From an uncultured Lachnospiraceae bacterium (GTDB taxonomy: Bacteria; Bacillota_A; Clostridia; Lachnospirales; Lachnospiraceae), in contig CAMMZE010000101.1 in the NCBI GenBank assembly GCA_946529195.1, positions 1 to 5,386 of the forward strand: 5,386 bases of DNA, in the 5' to 3' direction. Both the position numbers and the translations under genes were made by a program. Of the stretch, positions 1 to 5,386 are shown in pieces. The stretch's first letter is position 1. Each line of letters opens with the position of its first letter. The notes beneath the pieces are model-generated. The model saw only the letters and a program-made list of their open reading frames with translations. It was not told where the DNA came from and did no database searches.

Positions 1-568
1 CCTGCTGCGGCCTCTGCATATACTCAGCCATTTCTTTACAAGTCTGGAAGGAATACCGTGAAAGCCACCTCTTCCCGATCCACTCCGGCAGCGAATAGCA
101 GAAGGCAAGATATGCCGCGGGATCTTTCCCGGGATCCGGCGTCTTTATGCTTTCTTTTTTTGCGGCCACGCTGCGCAGAACGGCATTTACAAAGCCGCTC
201 ATGCCGGAAAAACCGTGCCTCCGGGCCAGCTTGACAGATTCATTGACTGCTGCGCTGTCCGGTACCGAGTCCATGCACATAATCTGAAAAGCACCCATGT
301 AGACAATGACACGGACCGGCATCTTCAGTTTCTTTGTCTTTACATCCGCACACTGGAGCAGAACCTGGTCCAGATAGAGGATATTCTGCAGAGTCCCCCG
401 CATCAGTCTGGTCATAAAAGCGCGCTCCTGTTTGTCCAGCCAGGAATATCTGTCCAGGGTATCCGCCAGGACCAGATGGGATGGCATTTCTTCCTTTAAT
501 ATGTGCAGGAGCATATCATATACAAGTTCGCGGGTATTGACCTGCGGTTTCTGCTTATGTTTAGTCAT
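1..568 (-). CDS. rsmB: 16S rRNA (cytosine-5) methyltransferase RsmB, N-terminal part (runs off the left edge)
   Basis: This open frame gives 189 complete codons before the window ends. RsmB (Sun/Fmu) methylates a cytosine in 16S rRNA (C967 in E. coli) using S-adenosylmethionine. The visible part is the NusB-like RNA-binding domain, about residues 8-140. Its family signature is at 102-119 (VPDSAAVNESVKLARRHG), followed by GFVNAVLR at 125-132. LPEWIGKRWLSRY at 160-172 matches the conserved entry into the methyltransferase domain. The SAM site and catalytic cysteines would lie beyond the left edge and cannot be checked. The ATG at 568 overlaps the end of the upstream protease gene by 8 bases (ATGACTAA). 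An AGAGGA ten bases upstream is the probable ribosome binding site, which suggests translational coupling. A free-standing NusB is the main alternative, but the frame continues past NusB length into methyltransferase-type sequence. Confidence 0.93.
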   Translation of the reverse strand, partial: MTKHKQKPQVNTRELVYDMLLHILKEEMPSHLVLADTLDRYSWLDKQERAFMTRLMRGTLQNILYLDQVLLQCADVKTKKLKMPVRVIVYMGAFQIMCMDSVPDSAAVNESVKLARRHGFSGMSGFVNAVLRSVAAKKESIKTPDPGKDPAAYLAFCYSLPEWIGKRWLSRYSFQTCKEMAEYMQRPQQ

Positions 569-1265
569 TATTCCGGTATCCTCTGGTCAGAATCAGCAGA
601 CGCAGAAGCTGAAGAGACATGGCTGCTGCGCTTGCAACGTAGGTCAGGGCTGCTGCCCCGAGCACTTTTTTGGCATAGGTATTTTCCTCGCCCTGCAGGA
701 TTCCCGAATTCTCCAGCACCTTAAGTCCTCTGGAAGAGGCATTGAACTCTACCGGCAGAGTGATCAGGTGGAAGGCTACAACTGCAGCAAAGAGCAGAAC
801 GCCGACCTTGATCAGGATGGGAATACCTCCCAGGATGATGCCCAGAATGACCAGGGGCCAGGAAAGGTGGGCGCCGAAATTAGCCACGGGCACGATTGCC
901 GACCGCAGAGAAAGGGGCACATAGCCCTGCTGGTGCTGCACGGCGTGGCCGCATTCATGGGCCGCAACGCTGACAGCTGCCACACTGGTCGACCCGTAAA
1001 CGGTATCCGAAAGGCGGAGGGTCTTGCTTCTGGGATCATAATGGTCTGTCAGGTCTCCTGCGATCCTGCCAACCGTAACATCTGTGATTCCCTCCTGACG
1101 CAGGATATACTGAGCAACCTGTGCGCCGGTCATGCCCCGCACCGCCTGCACCCTGCTGTACTGGGCAAAGGTATTTTTCACCTTGGCCGAGGCAAGCATA
1201 GAAAGAATAATACCAACGATGACAAGAAGATATGTCGGATCAAAATACATCGGATAATAACCCAT
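561..1265 (-). CDS. YugP-like membrane zinc metallopeptidase (Zn_peptidase_2 family)
   Basis: This 234-residue protein has the HExxH zinc-protease motif at 103-107 (HECGH) within VAAHECGHAVQH, as in Bacillus subtilis YugP (Pfam Zn_peptidase_2, PF04298). H103 and H107 should bind zinc and E104 should act as the catalytic base. E173 in LPVEFNASSRG is a plausible third ligand by family resemblance. Hydrophobic stretches at about 11-26, 134-151, 153-171 and 201-228 suggest an integral membrane protein with the active-site segment between the first and second. The conserved LTDHYDP (72-78), LRLSD (83-87) and YVPLSLRSA (115-123) blocks are typical. The start at 1265 follows an AGGAGG with a 5-base spacer. 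The gene lies 24 bases after fmt and overlaps rsmB by 8 bases. The substrate is unknown; a role in membrane protein turnover is only inference. The length looks normal and nothing is missing. Confidence 0.93.
   Translation of the reverse strand: MGYYPMYFDPTYLLVIVGIILSMLASAKVKNTFAQYSRVQAVRGMTGAQVAQYILRQEGITDVTVGRIAGDLTDHYDPRSKTLRLSDTVYGSTSVAAVSVAAHECGHAVQHQQGYVPLSLRSAIVPVANFGAHLSWPLVILGIILGGIPILIKVGVLLFAAVVAFHLITLPVEFNASSRGLKVLENSGILQGEENTYAKKVLGAAALTYVASAAAMSLQLLRLLILTRGYRNND
579..584 (-). promoter_or_regulatory. rsmB ribosome binding site inside the metallopeptidase gene
   Basis: AGAGGA on the minus strand lies ten bases before the rsmB ATG at 568, within the last codons of the metallopeptidase gene. 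It is weaker than the AGGAGG sites of the protease and def genes. The 8-base gene overlap suggests that rsmB translation depends partly on ribosomes arriving from upstream. Confidence 0.6.
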
Positions 1266-1289
1266 AATAACCTCCTGTTAGTGTCTGCT

Positions 1290-2237
1290 CTATTCCGGCT
1301 TCCTGCCAAATACGGTGCCGGCAGGAATGGAACGTCCCCGCAGAAAATCCTGACTGCTCATGCGCTTTTTCCCGGGCAGCTGCAGACTTGTAATCGACAA
1401 AATGCCGTCTCCGGTCTGCACAAGCAGGGTATCTTTGCTGCTGATCACCTGTCCGCAGACAGGTCCGTTTTCATTTTTCTCACAAACCTGGGCTTCCCAG
1501 ATCTTGAGCATTTTCCCGTCCATCCAGGTAAATGCTCCCGGCCAGGAAGTCATGGCGCGGATCCTTCTCTCAATCTTAACAGCAGACTCTGTAAAATCGA
1601 TTTCACCGTCTTCTTTGCTGATCATGGAAGCATAAGCGCCGGTCTGACTCTCATCCTGCTTCTGGGGAACGATTTCCCCCTTTTCCAGGCCAATCAGTGT
1701 CTTCTCCAGCAGGTCAGCTCCCAGGGCTGCCAGCTTATCATGCAGGCTGTCCGCCGTCTCCTTCGGTTCAATCGCAACTTCCGCCTTGAGCAGCATGTCT
1801 CCGGTATCCAGACCAGCATCCATCAGCATGGTGGTGACACCTGTTACCGTCTCCCCGTCCAGAATCACATGCTGGATAGGGGCTGCGCCGCGGTATTTGG
1901 GCAAAAGCGACGCGTGGACATTGATGCAGCCAAGTCTGGGAATATCCAGAACTTCCTGGGGCAGGATCTGTCCGAATGCCACTACAACAATCACATCCGG
2001 CTCCATCTGGCGCATCTTTTCGATCAGGTCCGGCTCCTTGCGCAGGCGCTGCGGCTGATAGACAGCAAGGTCATGCTTTACTGCCAGCTCCTTGACCGGA
2101 GAAAACTGTACCTGCTTTCCGCGGCCCTTTGCCCGGTCAGGCTGTGTCACAACAGCCTCAACCTCAATTCCCATATCAATCAGTTTCTGCAGCACCGGCA
2201 CGGAAAAGTCCGGCGTACCCATAAAAATCGCTTTCAT
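1290..2237 (-). CDS. fmt: Methionyl-tRNA formyltransferase
   Basis: The 315-residue product transfers a formyl group from 10-formyl-tetrahydrofolate to the amino group of initiator Met-tRNA in the cytoplasm, making fMet-tRNA for translation initiation. The N-terminal Rossmann-type catalytic domain (about 1-203) opens with MKAIFMGTPDFSVPVL. It carries INVHASLLPKYRGAAPI at 105-121 and GLDTGDM at 142-148. N106, H108 and D144 align with the catalytic Asn/His/Asp triad known from the E. coli enzyme. TQPDRAKGRGKQ at 31-42 corresponds to the loop that contacts the tRNA acceptor end. The C-terminal OB-like tRNA-binding domain covers about 205-315, with SWPGAFTW (231-238) and LPGKKRMS (287-294). The length is that of the full family. 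The ATG lies 6 bases after the def stop, and its Shine-Dalgarno is inside the last def codons. def and fmt are neighbours in very many bacteria because their reactions are the two halves of one cycle. Confidence 0.98.
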   Translation of the reverse strand: MKAIFMGTPDFSVPVLQKLIDMGIEVEAVVTQPDRAKGRGKQVQFSPVKELAVKHDLAVYQPQRLRKEPDLIEKMRQMEPDVIVVVAFGQILPQEVLDIPRLGCINVHASLLPKYRGAAPIQHVILDGETVTGVTTMLMDAGLDTGDMLLKAEVAIEPKETADSLHDKLAALGADLLEKTLIGLEKGEIVPQKQDESQTGAYASMISKEDGEIDFTESAVKIERRIRAMTSWPGAFTWMDGKMLKIWEAQVCEKNENGPVCGQVISSKDTLLVQTGDGILSITSLQLPGKKRMSSQDFLRGRSIPAGTVFGRKPE

Positions 2238-2243
2238 CTGCGA

Positions 2244-2753
2244 TCACTCCTCTGTCTCGTAATCTTCTTCGTAGTCTTCATCATCCGGATCTGCATATCC
2301 TGCCTCGTGAAGCTCACCCTCTACCTTTTCTGTATACAGGTGACCGTCCAGATGATCAAACTCGTGGCACATAGCCCTTGCAAACAGGCCTTCTCCCTCC
2401 ACGCGGAAGGGTTCCATATTGATATCAAAAGCCTCTGTTACCACACGCATGGGTCTGCGCACGCATCCGGCCATGCCGGGAACACTCAGGCAGCCCTCAT
2501 CGCCCACCTGCTCGCCCTCGGTCTCCACGATGCGGGGATTGACAAAGACATAAGGGCCTTCGCCAACATCGATGACTGCGATCCTGCGCAGGATGCCGAC
2601 CTGGGGAGCTGCCAGGCCTACCCCATTCTGCTCATACATGGTGTCCAGAAGATCCTGGGCCAGTTCCTGCAGGCGCGGGGTCATCTCCTTCACCTCACGG
2701 CAGTTTTTATTCAAAATCGGATCTCCCTCAAAACGGAGCTTTCTGATTGCCAT
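2244..2753 (-). CDS. def: Peptide deformylase
   Basis: This 169-residue metalloenzyme removes the N-formyl group from nascent proteins at the ribosome exit. All three family motifs are present: GVGLAAPQ at 44-51, EGCLS at 86-90 with metal ligand C88, and HEFDH at 130-134, giving ligands H130 and H134 and catalytic E131. The body ends near residue 150. It is followed by a strongly acidic tail, residues 155-169, in which 11 of 15 residues are Asp or Glu. That is unlike the C-terminal helix of the E. coli enzyme, and its function is unknown. The start at 2753 has GAGGAGGT upstream with a spacer of about 10 bases and lies 23 bases after priA. The last codons, GAG GAG, also form the Shine-Dalgarno of fmt, so the two genes are probably translationally coupled. 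Confidence 0.98.
   Translation of the reverse strand: MAIRKLRFEGDPILNKNCREVKEMTPRLQELAQDLLDTMYEQNGVGLAAPQVGILRRIAVIDVGEGPYVFVNPRIVETEGEQVGDEGCLSVPGMAGCVRRPMRVVTEAFDINMEPFRVEGEGLFARAMCHEFDHLDGHLYTEKVEGELHEAGYADPDDEDYEEDYETEE
2247..2253 (-). promoter_or_regulatory. fmt ribosome binding site embedded in the end of def
   Basis: AGAGGAG on the minus strand lies nine bases before the fmt ATG at 2237. It is formed by the last three bases before the def stop and those just upstream, within the Thr-Glu-Glu codons. Ribosomes finishing def therefore sit on the fmt initiation site, which favours coupled synthesis of the two enzymes. Confidence 0.8.
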
Positions 2754-2776
2754 AATTACTTTACCTCCTCAATGTG

Positions 2777-5029
2777 TCAAAATAGTGAAATTGGATCCAT
2801 ATCATAAGAAAAATATATTTTTTTATCCAGGCCTGCCTTCTTCAGCGATTCCTCGATCAGCATGCGCAGGCGGATCAATTCCCTGTCATCGGGACATTTT
2901 AAATACATCACATAGCGGTAGAGATCTCTTATTTTTGTGATGGAAGCCCTGGAAGGCCCAAGCACCTGTACCGCAGCCCGGTCCGATTCTGCCGCCAGCT
3001 TCCTGGCAAACTGCATGGCCTGTGCCGTCTGCTCATCATCTGCTCCCTCGGCCGTTATCATCAGCATATGGGCGCAGGGCGGATAGCGCATCGCCCGCCG
3101 GAACTTGATCTCTTCTTCATAAAATGCCTGATAATCCTGTCTGGCTGCCGCCTGTATACAGTAATTATCCGGCTGATAGGTCTGAATGATCACCCTGCCT
3201 GGATCGCTTCCCCTGCCAGCCCGGCCGGCAGCCTGGGTCAGCATCTGAAAGGTCCGCTCCCCGGAAAGATAATCGCCGGAAAACATAGACAGGTCTGCTG
3301 CCAGAACTCCCACAAGTGTTACTTTGGGGAAATCATGTCCTTTGATGATCATCTGGGTTCCGATAAGGATATCTGCCTCTCCGGCTGCAAAAGAACGGAT
3401 GATCTGCTCCATGTCATTTTTACCGGAAGTCGTGTCGCGGTCCATCCGCAGGAGCCTGGCCTGCGGGAACTCTTTCCGCAGCATCTGCTCCACCTTCTGT
3501 GTCCCGATCCCGAAAGCCGCGATATGCCGGGAACCGCAGGATGGACAAAGATCAGGCAGGATCCGCTCTGTGCCGCAATAATGACAGCGAAGCTTTTTGC
3601 CGCCATGCGAAGTCATAGAAACATCGCAGTGAGGGCATTTAAATACATATCCGCAGTCTCTGCAGGAAACAAAACCCGCAAATCCGCGCCTGTTCAGAAA
3701 GAGCATCATCTGCTTTCCATCTGCCAGGCACTCCTGCATGGCCTGGCGGAGAGATTTGCTCAGAATACTGAGATTTCCGGTCCGGAACTCGCTGCGCATA
3801 TCGATGATATCAACCGGCGGGAGCACACTCCCTTCTTTGGCCCGGTGATTCAGCGTGTGCAGAAAATATCTGCCCTGCAGGGCATTATAATAGGTAGTAA
3901 GCGATGGTGTCGCGGATCCGAGCACCAGGCTGGCCCCGGAAAGCCGCGCCCTCTCCAGAGCTGTTTCCACCGCCTGGTAGCGGGGCGTGACCTCGCTCCG
4001 ATAAGCGCCGTCCTGTTCCTCATCGATGATGATCATGCCAAGATGGTCAAATGGTGTAAACAAAGCAGATCTGGCACCGATCATGATCGATGCTTCTCCC
4101 TTGGAAGCACGCTCAAACTGATCCCAGCGCTCTCCCCCGGAAAGCCTCGAATGCATGACGGCGATCTGATCGCCGAATCTGGCGTAAAATCTGGAGACCG
4201 TCTGCAGAGTCAGTGAAATCTCCGGAATCAGCAGAATCACCTGCTGTCCGCTCCGGAGTACCTCCTCCATGAGTTCCATATATATTTCCGTCTTGCCGCT
4301 GCCGGTCACTCCGTGGATCAGATGCACCGGCACCCGGGATCCTTCACTTCTGGACCGGTGGGAAGCGATCACTGCATCCGCGATTCTTCGCTGGTCAGCA
4401 TTGAGTACGACTCTTTCCCAGCCGTCTAGTCTCTCCCTGACCGCCTGCCGGTAAATCTGCTCCGTCTCCTGGCGGATCAGGCCGTCCCTGAGCAGGCTGC
4501 TGATGGTAGAAGCAGAAATGCCAAGGCCGGAAATGGCCTTGTCACGGGTAATCGCCTGGTCCTGTCCCTCCAGCATGGCGCCAATCATCTTCACGCGGGC
4601 TCGTTCCCGTTTGTTGTCTTTTTTCTCTTGATAAAACTTCTCAGCCTGCTGGCGGCTGCTCAGAATATAAGTTACTTTCTGCAGGCCTTTTACAGGCTTT
4701 TTGACCGGCATGACCGTCCGGAGGGACTGGGCCATAGTACCGCCGTAGCGCCGATGCATCCAGTCTGCCAGCATGATCAGCTGGCTCTTTACCCCCGGGA
4801 TCTCTTCCCTGACCTTTGCAATATCACGGATCCGGTCCTCTTCAAATCCCGGCTGGGCCGAAAGCCCGACCACAATTGCGTCCAGCAGGCGGCCGCCCTT
4901 TCCAAAAGGGACTTTCACACTGCAGCCAATAAACACTTTGTCCAGAAGATGGTCCGGAACGCGATAGGCAAACACACGGTCCACGCTGCGCACAGACAGA
5001 TCCACAATCACATCCGCATATGTACTCAT
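2777..5029 (-). CDS. priA: Primosomal protein N' (replication restart helicase PriA)
   Basis: PriA recognises stalled or repaired forks and starts reloading of the replicative helicase. Read from the ATG at 5029 it has 750 residues, normal for the family. The N-terminal DNA-binding domain (about 1-100) includes VKVPFGKGGR. A winged-helix-like segment follows at about 150-195. The helicase core has Walker A at 240-248 (GVTGSGKTE, K246), LIPEISLT (267-274), a DEAH-like box at 336-339 reading DEEQ, and GSATPS (371-376). Eight cysteines for two zinc sites lie at 456, 459, 465, 468, 482, 485, 495 and 498. GTQMIIKGHDFPKV begins at 557, and QAAGRAGRG spans 599-607. An in-frame ATG at 5137 would add 36 residues. 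I prefer 5029 because GGAGG sits 10 bases upstream of it, the protein there begins in family style (MSTYADVIVDL), and the likely promoter lies between the two ATGs. Gln for His in DEEQ is the one notable residue. It is probably the first gene of the operon. Confidence 0.97.
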   Translation of the reverse strand: MSTYADVIVDLSVRSVDRVFAYRVPDHLLDKVFIGCSVKVPFGKGGRLLDAIVVGLSAQPGFEEDRIRDIAKVREEIPGVKSQLIMLADWMHRRYGGTMAQSLRTVMPVKKPVKGLQKVTYILSSRQQAEKFYQEKKDNKRERARVKMIGAMLEGQDQAITRDKAISGLGISASTISSLLRDGLIRQETEQIYRQAVRERLDGWERVVLNADQRRIADAVIASHRSRSEGSRVPVHLIHGVTGSGKTEIYMELMEEVLRSGQQVILLIPEISLTLQTVSRFYARFGDQIAVMHSRLSGGERWDQFERASKGEASIMIGARSALFTPFDHLGMIIIDEEQDGAYRSEVTPRYQAVETALERARLSGASLVLGSATPSLTTYYNALQGRYFLHTLNHRAKEGSVLPPVDIIDMRSEFRTGNLSILSKSLRQAMQECLADGKQMMLFLNRRGFAGFVSCRDCGYVFKCPHCDVSMTSHGGKKLRCHYCGTERILPDLCPSCGSRHIAAFGIGTQKVEQMLRKEFPQARLLRMDRDTTSGKNDMEQIIRSFAAGEADILIGTQMIIKGHDFPKVTLVGVLAADLSMFSGDYLSGERTFQMLTQAAGRAGRGSDPGRVIIQTYQPDNYCIQAAARQDYQAFYEEEIKFRRAMRYPPCAHMLMITAEGADDEQTAQAMQFARKLAAESDRAAVQVLGPSRASITKIRDLYRYVMYLKCPDDRELIRLRMLIEESLKKAGLDKKIYFSYDMDPISLF
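2801..2829 (-). promoter_or_regulatory. Possible weak internal promoter at the 3' end of priA, upstream of def
   Basis: The minus strand reads TGGATA (2829-2824), a 17-base A/T-only-but-one spacer, and TATGAT (2806-2801). These match four of six -35 and five of six -10 consensus bases. The stretch encodes the PriA C-terminus and is unusually A/T-rich for this operon. A start near 2794 would give def a leader of about 40 bases. Chance matches in AT-rich DNA are common, so this is only a candidate. Confidence 0.3.
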
Positions 5030-5039
5030 TATCGCGTTG

Positions 5040-5046
5040 CCTCCCC
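5040..5046 (-). promoter_or_regulatory. Ribosome binding site that fixes the priA start
   Basis: The minus strand reads GGGGAGG here, with a 10-base spacer to the ATG at 5029. No comparable purine-rich site precedes the in-frame ATG at 5137, so the shorter PriA start is favoured. Confidence 0.8.
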
Positions 5047-5084
5047 TCTTCCAGCCAAATAATTCCTGAACATACTGAGCAAAT

Positions 5085-5113
5085 ATTATACCATACTTTC
5101 TTCTTATTGAATA
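5085..5113 (-). promoter_or_regulatory. Probable sigma-A-type promoter of the priA operon
   Basis: On the minus strand 5090-5085 reads TATAAT, a perfect -10 box. It is preceded by TGG, giving the extended -10 form TGnTATAAT. The -35 is weak: TATTCA at 5113-5108 with 17-base spacing, or TTCAAT at 5111-5106 with 15. An extended -10 can compensate for a poor -35. Transcription would start near 5078, leaving a leader of about 50 bases before the priA ATG. The call rests on motif matches only. Confidence 0.65.
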
Positions 5114-5220
5114 GATAGAAAAGGGGCATTCGCTCATGTATGGTTTTTTGTAATACTTTTGTCATTATTTACAAATATTTTATTTTTTTCAGATGTTTTT
5201 TATAAATACCGCTTTATTGC

Positions 5221-5249
5221 TTGCGAAAAAATACACGTTATGCTAGAAT
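5221..5249 (+). promoter_or_regulatory. Probable extended -10 promoter of the rightward gene
   Basis: TTGCGA at 5221-5226 matches four of six -35 consensus bases. It is followed by a 17-base spacer and TAGAAT at 5244-5249, which matches five of six -10 bases. TG at 5241-5242 makes an extended -10 (TGcTAGAAT). Transcription should begin near 5256, giving a leader of about 100 bases before the ATG at 5359. Confidence 0.6.
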
Positions 5250-5344
5250 GAGACTGGAGTTTTTATATTTGCATACCTGTTTCTTTATACGAATTGAAAC
5301 CTGGCGGTCCGCATTCTGAGACAGATTTATGCAGATAAGATTTT

Positions 5345-5352
5345 AAGGAGGT
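5345..5352 (+). promoter_or_regulatory. Strong ribosome binding site of the rightward gene
   Basis: AAGGAGGT lies six bases before an ATG at 5359. The near-perfect complement to the 16S rRNA tail, behind a good promoter, is the main reason to believe that a gene begins at the right edge. Confidence 0.85.
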
Positions 5353-5358
5353 ATTGTT

Positions 5359-5386
5359 ATGTTAGCTATTCTTGCTTTCATACCCA
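5359..5386 (+). CDS. Start of an unidentified gene (runs off the right edge)
   Basis: Only nine complete codons are visible, reading MLAILAFIP, so the product cannot be identified. The visible residues are almost all hydrophobic, which fits the first membrane segment of a transporter or other membrane protein, or a signal peptide. This is inference from very little sequence. The start is well supported by AAGGAGGT with a 6-base spacer and by an upstream extended -10 promoter. It is divergent from priA and therefore not part of the priA operon, though the two may share control sequences. Confidence 0.7.

Larger units (their letters stand above)
5030..5358. other. AT-rich divergent control region between priA and the rightward gene
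   Basis: These 329 bases separate priA from the plus-strand gene and hold no convincing coding frame. They contain the priA ribosome binding site and promoter, a rightward promoter, and a rightward leader of about 100 bases. The middle (about 5140-5210) is rich in T and A runs that could serve as UP-like elements, and it includes a small AAATATTT palindrome at 5173-5180. I saw no riboswitch, T-box, tRNA or factor-independent terminator. A short GTTTC/GAAAC inverted repeat at 5279-5300 is too weak to call as a structure. Confidence 0.75.

Noticed and set aside
155..161. Run of seven A (minus strand) in rsmB as a possible frameshift site
   Set aside because: The reading frame continues normally through it into conserved RsmB sequence, and there is no downstream structure or alternative frame that suggests programmed slippage.
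2775..2780. Perfect TTGACA on the minus strand just before def
   Set aside because: The positions 16 to 18 bases downstream hold no acceptable -10 box, and a start from there would fall at or inside the def start codon. It arises from the last PriA Phe codon and its TGA stop.
432..2807. 791-codon open frame on the plus strand
   Set aside because: It is the exact codon-for-codon antisense of def, fmt and the metallopeptidase, all of which carry clear catalytic motifs. It stays open only because those genes lack TTA, CTA and TCA codons. Its protein is rich in Cys, His, Arg and Gln, resembles no family I know, and begins inside rsmB without a convincing ribosome binding site.
3068..4216. 382-codon open frame on the plus strand opposite priA
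   Set aside because: It is antisense in the complementary frame to the PriA helicase core, which has all the expected motifs. It ends where priA uses a TCA serine codon. It has no recognisable domain.
4628..5062. 144-codon plus-strand frame opposite the 5' part of priA
   Set aside because: It is a shadow of the PriA N-terminal domain and of the priA ribosome binding site region, with no domain or initiation signal of its own.
5030..5137. N-terminal extension of PriA to the ATG at 5137
   Set aside because: The extra 36 residues do not look like PriA, no good ribosome binding site precedes 5137, and the TATAAT promoter lies downstream of that ATG. The start at 5029 has GGAGG and a family-like N-terminus.
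5279..5300. GTTTC/GAAAC inverted repeat as a terminator or operator
   Set aside because: Five base pairs with a 12-base loop and no T run after it is too weak for a terminator, and the repeat is short enough to occur by chance.

Overview
The window is a five-gene housekeeping operon on the minus strand. It is read from right to left as priA - def - fmt - YugP-like zinc metallopeptidase - rsmB. A divergent gene starts at the far right on the plus strand. The protein sequences, the strong AGGAGG-type ribosome binding sites and the gene order point to a bacterium of the class Clostridia (Bacillota), most likely a Lachnospiraceae-type gut or rumen anaerobe with moderate GC. This assignment comes from recognising families and synteny; no search was run. 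Coding DNA favours G/C at third codon positions, while the 329-base intergenic region (5030-5358) is clearly AT-rich.

Layout from the right. 5359-5386 (+) holds only the first nine codons of an unidentified gene, preceded by a textbook AAGGAGGT and an extended -10 promoter about 110 bases upstream. 5030-5358 is the divergent control region, with one promoter facing each way. 2777-5029 (-) is priA, the replication-restart helicase. 2244-2753 (-) is def, peptide deformylase. 1290-2237 (-) is fmt, methionyl-tRNA formyltransferase. 561-1265 (-) is a membrane zinc metallopeptidase. 1-568 (-) is the N-terminal part of rsmB, a 16S rRNA m5C methyltransferase that runs off the left edge. Gaps inside the operon are 23, 6, 24 and -8 bases, with no terminator between genes, so one transcript from the priA promoter is likely. 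A weak candidate internal promoter lies at the 3' end of priA.

How the genes work together. Fmt formylates initiator Met-tRNA and Def removes the formyl group from the nascent chain, so the pair opens and closes the bacterial initiation cycle. RsmB modifies the small ribosomal subunit. PriA reloads the replisome at stalled forks. The membrane protease has no evident mechanistic tie to the others, although I recall the same arrangement from many Clostridia.

I found no mobile element, CRISPR array, RNA gene or unknown system. The points most worth a second look are a Gln in place of His in the PriA DEAH-like box, the very acidic tail of the deformylase, the complete absence of TTA, CTA and TCA codons across three adjacent genes (which creates a spurious 791-codon antisense frame), and the divergent promoter pair.
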